Positions 59,491-64,000 of a stretch of 64,000 nucleotides of DNA are shown here, piece after piece. How positions within the stretch are numbered: the stretch's first letter is position 1; each line of letters begins with the position of its first letter. The translations under genes were made by a program, and so were the position numbers. Origin of the DNA: Mesorhizobium sp. INR15 (GTDB lineage Bacteria > Pseudomonadota > Alphaproteobacteria > Rhizobiales > Rhizobiaceae); assembly GCF_015500075.1 (NCBI RefSeq), contig NZ_CP045496.1, positions 62,001 to 126,000 of the forward strand. The letters are read 5' to 3'. The notes beneath the pieces were generated by a model, which ran no database searches, had not been told where the DNA came from, and was given only the letters and a program-made list of their open reading frames with translations.

Positions 59491-60267
59491 ATGAGCGAAC
59501 TTCGCCAGAAATGCATCGGCAGGCAACGCCTTGTCGGCTCCTTTGCCGCCATACCACACGCCGTCGCCGTGGAAGTCCTGGCGCTAGCCGGTCTCGACTT
59601 CCTCTGCATCGACTGGGAGCATGCGCAGATATCCAGGGACATGATCGAGACCATGATCCGCGCCGCCGACGTGCATCGCGTGCCGGCCATGGTGCGGGTT
59701 CCCGGCCATGCGCCGGAGGCGATCGCCGCGGCGCTGGACAGTGGCGCGCAAGGCGTGCTTGTCCCGCGCGTCTCGACATCAGCCCAAGCCGCCATGGCGG
59801 TGAAGGCTTCGCGCTATCCGCCGAAAGGCGAGCGTGGCGTCGGACCCGGGCGCGCCGCCGGCTATGGCTACCGCATTCCGGAATATCTCGCCGCGGCCAA
59901 TGAGAGGACCGTTGTCGCGGTTCAGGTCGAGACGGCGGAGGGCCTTGCCAATATCGAGGCGATCGCGGCGGTCGAGGGTGTCGATGTGATCTTTGTCGGC
60001 CCCGGAGATCTCTCGGTGTCGATCGACGCACTTGGCCCTCAAGGCGCCGACAAGCTCGCTGATGCGATCGGCAGGATCATCAGCGTGGCGATCGGACATA
60101 GCAAGGCCGCCGGCATCTTCTGCGCCAAGCCGGCCGATGTCGGCCAATGGGCCGCCATCGGTGCCAGTTTCTTCATCCTGGCCAGCGACACGATGTTTCT
60201 CGGCGCGGGTGCGGCGGCCGGCCATTCCGCCGCGCATGCCGAACTGGCGAGAGACAGGCATGGCTAG
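59491..60267 (+). CDS. HpcH/HpaI aldolase family protein
   Basis: The 258-residue protein has the class II HpcH/HpaI motifs: FLCIDWEHAQISRD (catalytic His and acidic metal region), AVQVETAEGLANIEAIA (metal-binding Glu) and IFVGPGDLSVS (metal-binding Asp). Enzymes of the family cleave 4-hydroxy-2-oxo acids to pyruvate plus an aldehyde. The start at 59491 is chosen because GAGGGA lies five bases upstream; in-frame ATGs at 59443, 59458 and 59473 are upstream alternatives without such a site. Probably linked to the aminotransferase and transporter that follow. Confidence 0.85.
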   Translation: MSELRQKCIGRQRLVGSFAAIPHAVAVEVLALAGLDFLCIDWEHAQISRDMIETMIRAADVHRVPAMVRVPGHAPEAIAAALDSGAQGVLVPRVSTSAQAAMAVKASRYPPKGERGVGPGRAAGYGYRIPEYLAAANERTVVAVQVETAEGLANIEAIAAVEGVDVIFVGPGDLSVSIDALGPQGADKLADAIGRIISVAIGHSKAAGIFCAKPADVGQWAAIGASFFILASDTMFLGAGAAAGHSAAHAELARDRHG

Positions 60268-60307
60268 GCCCAAAAACGTATCGGTCCGGCAACATCCCGG
60301 TCAAACT

Positions 60308-60321
60308 TTTTAAGCTTAAAA
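60308..60321 (+). promoter_or_regulatory. Candidate MarR operator, site 3
   Basis: TTTTAAGCTTAAAA is a perfect 14-bp palindrome 40 bases upstream of the annotated aminotransferase start. It shares the TTTAAGC core with the sites at 45672 and 53312. TTGAAA lies 9 bases downstream and could be the -35 box, but no strong -10 was found. Confidence 0.55.
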
Positions 60322-60361
60322 CTTTCGCCTTGAAAACCGCCGTACTTTAGATAAGCATTCT

Positions 60362-61648
60362 ATGTCGATCGCGACTGCCGTGCCGCATGGCCTTTGCGGT
60401 GGTCGTGGCGTTCCGGGTGCGATCAAAGGGGTTGTTCAGTCCTTGTCGTTCATGTTGCCCCAGTCATCGTCTCCAGCCGGCGCGCTCTACGCTCTCGAAG
60501 GTGTGCGCGCTCAAATCCGCGATCTGCATACCGAAAACATCGCCAACCTCGCTGTTCGCGCACGTGAACTGGGTGACGTGATCGCGCTTTGGTACGGCGA
60601 GGGCGATATGGTAACGCCGGCCTTCATCCGCGACGCAGCCAAGGCGGCTCTCGACGAAGGCCTCACCTTCTATGTCCCCAACATGCGTGGCCATGGTCCG
60701 CTGAACGAGGCGCTGTCGGACTACCAGACGCGCCTGCATGGCCGGCCGATCCCGATATCGCGCACAACGGTTACGCCGGGCGGCATGCAGGCGCTGTACC
60801 TGGCGCTGGAACTGCTGGTCGATACCGGCACCAATGTCGTCTATGTCGCGCCGCAATGGCCCAACATCCACAACGCCATTCATCTGATTGGCGGTGAGCC
60901 GCGTCCATTTTCGCTCGATTTCAAGGACGACTGGAAGCTCGACCTCGACCGGCTGTTTGCCACCTGCGACGCGCGAACGCGGGCGATTTTCCTGTCGACG
61001 CCTTCCAATCCGACCGGCTGGACCGCATCGCGCGAAGAGATGCAGGCGCTGCTCGATTTCAGCCGCCGCACCGGTATCTGGATCATCTCCGACGAGGTCT
61101 ATGGCAGGCTCTATTTCGACGGCAACGTGGCGCCGTCGATCCTGCAGATCGCCGAAGACGGCGACCGGGTGCTGTCGGTGAACAGCTTCTCCAAGGCCTG
61201 GGCAATGACTGGCTGGCGTATCGGCTGGCTGACACACCCATCAGGGGTGGCTGAGCAGCTCGGCGCCATGACCCAGTATGTCAACAGCGGCACCGCGGCC
61301 TCCACCCAGGCTGCCGCCGTCGCGGCCATCCGCCAGGGTGAGCCGCTGGTCGAGGAAATCAGGCAAAGGATCAAGACCGGCCTCGATCTGGCCTATGACA
61401 GGCTTGCGCAAATCCCCGGTGTCGTATTGCCGACGAAACCGCGCGGCGGCATGTATGCCTTCTTCAAGATCGAAGGCGAAAGCGATGCGCGGCGCGTCTG
61501 TGCCAGGATCCTGGAGACGGCGCATGTAGGATTGGCGCCCGGTCATCTGTTTGGAGATTCGTCGACAGCCTTCTTGCGAATGTGTGTCTGCCGCGAGCGC
61601 GACCAGATCGCGACCGCGCTCGATCGCATGAGTGCAGCCATGAATTGA
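60362..61648 (+). CDS. Class I/II PLP-dependent aminotransferase
   Basis: The protein of about 428 residues has the fold type I plan: YVPNMRGHGPLNEALSDYQ near the start, FLSTPSNPTGW with cofactor-anchoring Asn, IWIISDEVYGRLYF with Asp-Glu-Val-Tyr, SFSKAWAMTGWRIGW with the PLP lysine, and an Arg near the C-terminus (FLRMCVCRE). Donor and acceptor are unknown. The first 30 codons lack homology-like character, so translation may begin at TTG 60443 or ATG 60452 instead; no start has a strong ribosome site. Followed by an amino-acid ABC binding protein, suggesting amino-acid catabolism. Confidence 0.88.
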   Translation: MSIATAVPHGLCGGRGVPGAIKGVVQSLSFMLPQSSSPAGALYALEGVRAQIRDLHTENIANLAVRARELGDVIALWYGEGDMVTPAFIRDAAKAALDEGLTFYVPNMRGHGPLNEALSDYQTRLHGRPIPISRTTVTPGGMQALYLALELLVDTGTNVVYVAPQWPNIHNAIHLIGGEPRPFSLDFKDDWKLDLDRLFATCDARTRAIFLSTPSNPTGWTASREEMQALLDFSRRTGIWIISDEVYGRLYFDGNVAPSILQIAEDGDRVLSVNSFSKAWAMTGWRIGWLTHPSGVAEQLGAMTQYVNSGTAASTQAAAVAAIRQGEPLVEEIRQRIKTGLDLAYDRLAQIPGVVLPTKPRGGMYAFFKIEGESDARRVCARILETAHVGLAPGHLFGDSSTAFLRMCVCRERDQIATALDRMSAAMN

Positions 61649-61722
61649 CGTTCCGCGACAGCGGAGCGGCAAAAAACCGTGCGGGACAAACCCGTTCGAT
61701 CAACAACCAGAGGGAACAAGAA

Positions 61723-62520
61723 ATGAGCTTCACGCGCCGTAAACTGCTTCTTCTCGCCGCCGTCATCGGCATCGCCGCCGGTCCCGCAACCGCCTATGCC
61801 GCCGATGTGCTGAATGTCGGGGCGTATCCAACCAATCCGCCGTTCGAGTTCAAGAATGAGAGCGGCACCTTCGAGGGTTTCGAAGTCGATATCGTCAACG
61901 AGGCGGCAAAGCGCATCGGCATGACCACCGACATCGCCGACCTCGGCTTCCAGGCATTGTTCGCCGCCACCACGTCGAAGCGTATCGACGTTGCCATCTC
62001 GTCCATTACCATCACGCCCGAGCGGCTGAAGTCGCAGTCGTTCACCCAGCCCTATTATGATTCCGATATGGGCATCGCGACCAAGACCGACAGCGCGATC
62101 AAGGCCGAGGCCGACCTCAAGGGCAAGATCGTGGGCGTGCTGTCCGGCTCGACCGGCGAGACCTGGGTCAAGGCGCATCAGGAAGCCGACGGCTTCAGCG
62201 ATGTGAAGGGCTATGACACGCAGCAGAACCTGTTGCTCGACCTCAGCGCCGGCCGCGTTGATGCCGCCGTCAGCGACATTCCGGGCATGCAATACGCCTT
62301 CACCAAGATGAAGGACCTGGTCGTCAAGGAACGCATCAAGACCGGCGAACAGTACGGGCTGATGCTGACCAAGGACCATCCGCTGCTCGGCAAGCTGAAC
62401 GACGCGCTGACCGCGATGAAGAAGGACGGCACGCTGGCTGGTATCCACAAGAAGTGGTTCGGCAGCGATGCTCCAGCCGATTCTTCGACCGTCAAGGAAA
62501 TGCCGCTGCCAAAGGCCTGA
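61723..62520 (+). CDS. Amino-acid ABC transporter substrate-binding protein (family 3)
   Basis: The 265-residue protein has a signal peptide (MSFTRRKLLLLAAVIGI, twin-arginine-like, ending AYAAD) and the family 3 binding fold (VGAYPTNPPFEFKNESG; GFEVDIVNEAAKRIG; GKIVGVLSGSTGETWVKAH). It should bind a polar amino acid in the periplasm. AGAGGGAAC precedes the ATG at 61723. A strong stem-loop follows before the permease gene. No ATPase gene lies in the window. Confidence 0.92.
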   Translation: MSFTRRKLLLLAAVIGIAAGPATAYAADVLNVGAYPTNPPFEFKNESGTFEGFEVDIVNEAAKRIGMTTDIADLGFQALFAATTSKRIDVAISSITITPERLKSQSFTQPYYDSDMGIATKTDSAIKAEADLKGKIVGVLSGSTGETWVKAHQEADGFSDVKGYDTQQNLLLDLSAGRVDAAVSDIPGMQYAFTKMKDLVVKERIKTGEQYGLMLTKDHPLLGKLNDALTAMKKDGTLAGIHKKWFGSDAPADSSTVKEMPLPKA

Positions 62521-62540
62521 CCGGCAACCATTGAAAACGG

Positions 62541-62569
62541 GACGTGCCGGCTCAAAAGGCCGGCACGTC
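62541..62569 (+). terminator. Stem-loop between amino-acid binding protein and permease genes
   Basis: GACGTGCCGGC and GCCGGCACGTC form a perfect 11-bp stem with a seven-base loop, 20 bases after the stop, followed by TGGTTT. The rest of the 210-base gap has GAATTCGGTGC twice (from 62601 and 62619) and no gene. Confidence 0.6.
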
Positions 62570-62731
62570 TGGTTTCATGCATCACCTTCGCCTGGGCCGG
62601 AATTCGGTGCGCAAGCCGAATTCGGTGCCCCGGCATCCATATTCTGACGCAGTTCCGGACGGAAAACCGCTTCACAGTTTCCTGGAATTGCTTTCGCGTC
62701 ACGCGACGCCAACCGTTTCGGGAACACTCCC

Positions 62732-63406
62732 ATGTCGCTGCTGGACACTTTCTTCAACGCCGATGTCATCATGTCCAGCCTGCCGGCCTTGCTGCGCGGC
62801 TTCCTGAATACATTGCTGCTTGGACTGCTCAGCATCGGCATTGGTATTCCTATCGGCCTGGGGATCAGCCTGTTGCGGCTCTATGCGCCGAAGCCGCTGC
62901 GGTGGCTCGCTATCGGCTACACCGATATCTTCCGCGCCCTGCCGGTGCTGGTGGTGCTGATCCTGATCTACTACGCGCTGCCGTTTCTCGGCATACGGCT
63001 GTCGTCCTGGGCGTCCGCGGTGACGGCGTTCGCCATCATCATGTCGGCCTATTCAGCGGAAGTGTTCCGTTCCGGCATCGAGAGCATTCCGCGCGGTCAG
63101 TTCGAGGCATCGCAGGCGCTCGGCCTGCCCTTCCTGCTCACCTTGCGCAAGGTGGTGCTGCCGCAGGCTGTCCGCGTGGTCATTCCGCCGATGACCAGCA
63201 ACTGCGTCTCGATGTTCAAGGACACATCGCTTGCTTCCACAGTCGCGCTGCCGGAGCTCTTGAAGGAAGCGACCAACGCGCAGTCGCTCTACGCCAACCC
63301 GTCGCCGCTGATCGGCGCGGCGCTGGTCTATCTCATCTTCCTCTGGCCGATGGTCCGCCTCGTCAGCATGCTTGAACACCGCTTCAAAGACGAAAAGACC
63401 CGCTGA
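62732..63406 (+). CDS. Amino-acid ABC transporter permease
   Basis: The 224-residue protein is a HisM-type permease with about five spans and the EAA loop GQFEASQALGLPFLLTLRKVVLPQAVRVVIPP split over about residues 128-158. It would form the inner-membrane channel for the amino acid caught by the preceding binding protein. The family often works as two permeases; only one is seen here. Confidence 0.92.
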   Translation: MSLLDTFFNADVIMSSLPALLRGFLNTLLLGLLSIGIGIPIGLGISLLRLYAPKPLRWLAIGYTDIFRALPVLVVLILIYYALPFLGIRLSSWASAVTAFAIIMSAYSAEVFRSGIESIPRGQFEASQALGLPFLLTLRKVVLPQAVRVVIPPMTSNCVSMFKDTSLASTVALPELLKEATNAQSLYANPSPLIGAALVYLIFLWPMVRLVSMLEHRFKDEKTR

Positions 63407-63446
63407 CCACCGCACCATCCGCAAAGCACTTCCCAGGAGACGTCCC

Positions 63447-64000
63447 TTGAGCACATCCCATAGCGCCGCCGGCGGCTTCCCCGTCGAGACCATTCGCGCC
63501 ATGTTTCCGGCCCTGCAGAAGGCGGGCGATTTCATTTTCATGGACAACGCGGCCGGCGCGCAGATCCCGCAAAGCGTGCTCGACGCGGTGACCAACCACC
63601 TGGTTTCGCACAATGTGCAGCGCGGTGGCCGCTATGGCCGCAGTGTCGCCGTCGACCAGTCGGTTGCCGACGCGCGGACAAGTGTGGCGCTACTGGTCAA
63701 TGCCTACAGTCCGGCGGAAATCTGCTTCGGCATGAACGCCACCTCGTTCATCCGCCTGGTCAGCCTCGGCATCGGCCAGATGCTGGGGGAACGCGACGAG
63801 ATCGTCATCACCGACATGGACCATGACGCCAACATCGCGACATGGCTGGCGCTGGAAGGCGCCGGCGCCAAGTTCAAATGGTGGCGCATGCGCGAGGACG
63901 GCAACCTGCATGTCGATGACCTCAAGCCGCTGGTTTCCGATCGCACCCGGCTCGTCGCCTGCACGGTGACGGCGCATTCGATCGGCTCGATCGTCGATGT
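63447..64000 (+). CDS. Class V aminotransferase / cysteine-desulfurase-like protein (cut by window edge)
   Basis: The open frame starts at TTG 63447 with AGGAG seven bases upstream and runs without a stop to the window end (184 codons). It shows the class V N-terminal part: FIFMDNAAGAQIPQSVLDAV, GRYGRSVAVDQSVADAR, CFGMNATSFIRLVSLG and ITDMDHDANIATW. It is most like cysteine-desulfurase-like proteins; the PLP lysine lies beyond the edge. Its place after an amino-acid transporter suggests amino-acid breakdown rather than Fe-S assembly. The start codon is TTG, so it could be missed in ATG-only calling. Confidence 0.85.
   Translation, partial: MSTSHSAAGGFPVETIRAMFPALQKAGDFIFMDNAAGAQIPQSVLDAVTNHLVSHNVQRGGRYGRSVAVDQSVADARTSVALLVNAYSPAEICFGMNATSFIRLVSLGIGQMLGERDEIVITDMDHDANIATWLALEGAGAKFKWWRMREDGNLHVDDLKPLVSDRTRLVACTVTAHSIGSIVD

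Noticed and set aside
62595..62640. GAATTCGGTGC direct repeat between binding protein and permease genes
   Set aside because: Only two short copies, no array or palindromic spacing, so it is not treated as a regulatory site or CRISPR.

Overview
The window is GC-rich chromosomal DNA of an alphaproteobacterium, most likely a Mesorhizobium or close Phyllobacteriaceae relative. This is inferred from the protein styles, the dnaX-ybaB-recR neighbourhood, a YejABEF-type locus with two binding proteins, and a palindromic intergenic repeat of a kind common in rhizobia. No plasmid, phage, nodulation or nitrogen-fixation genes are seen. One tRNA (Thr, CGU) and one SRP RNA (ffs) are present; there is no rRNA and no CRISPR.

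Layout. 1-1.7 kb: end of a peptide ABC transporter operon (minus). 2-7.9 kb: a minus-strand housekeeping block with a lytic transglycosylase, recR, a SleB-type cell wall hydrolase, a small unknown gene, ybaB, dnaX and ffs. 8-12.3 kb: HIT protein, nudC and a Dabb protein facing pheA and kdsB, then a membrane-anchored cytochrome c. 12.4-21.1 kb: the tightly overlapped yejA1-yejA2-yejB-yejE-yejF operon and a ghrA-like dehydrogenase whose stop codon sits on an IS630 insertion (21.1-22.2 kb). 22.2-27.8 kb: a lipoprotein, a TPR-methyltransferase, an exonuclease/ATP-dependent DNA ligase pair split by a palindromic repeat, and a membrane protein. 28-33.5 kb: tRNA-Thr, an EF-hand protein, and an ECF sigma factor with a membrane protein and a CnrX-like periplasmic protein (a CnrYXH-like layout), then a small GCG-type secreted protein and a DUF1800/DUF1501 pair. 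33.5-37.3 kb: a three-domain LplT-PlsC-acyl-ACP ligase fusion behind a promoter covered by three TGAAC-N3-GTTCA palindromes.

37.5-64 kb is an aromatic/amino-acid catabolic region. A minus-strand operon (cyclase, FAD oxidoreductase, MarR, iorA, iorB) and a plus-strand series start back to back from one intergenic region that an IS1182-family element has split. The plus-strand series holds a frameshifted FAD oxidoreductase, a full peptide-type ABC transporter, a secreted VOC protein, a bifunctional aminobenzoyl/salicylyl-CoA monooxygenase-reductase, an SDR, a MarR, an enoyl-CoA hydratase, an acyl-CoA dehydrogenase, a RidA-like protein, an HpcH/HpaI aldolase, an aminotransferase, an amino-acid ABC binding protein and permease, and a class V aminotransferase cut by the window edge. 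The dearomatising CoA-thioester pathway genes are all present except a CoA ligase. A shared TTTAAGCTTAAA-like palindrome lies upstream of three transcription units here and is a candidate operator for the cluster's MarR protein. All functional names are from reading motifs by eye; no database search was run.
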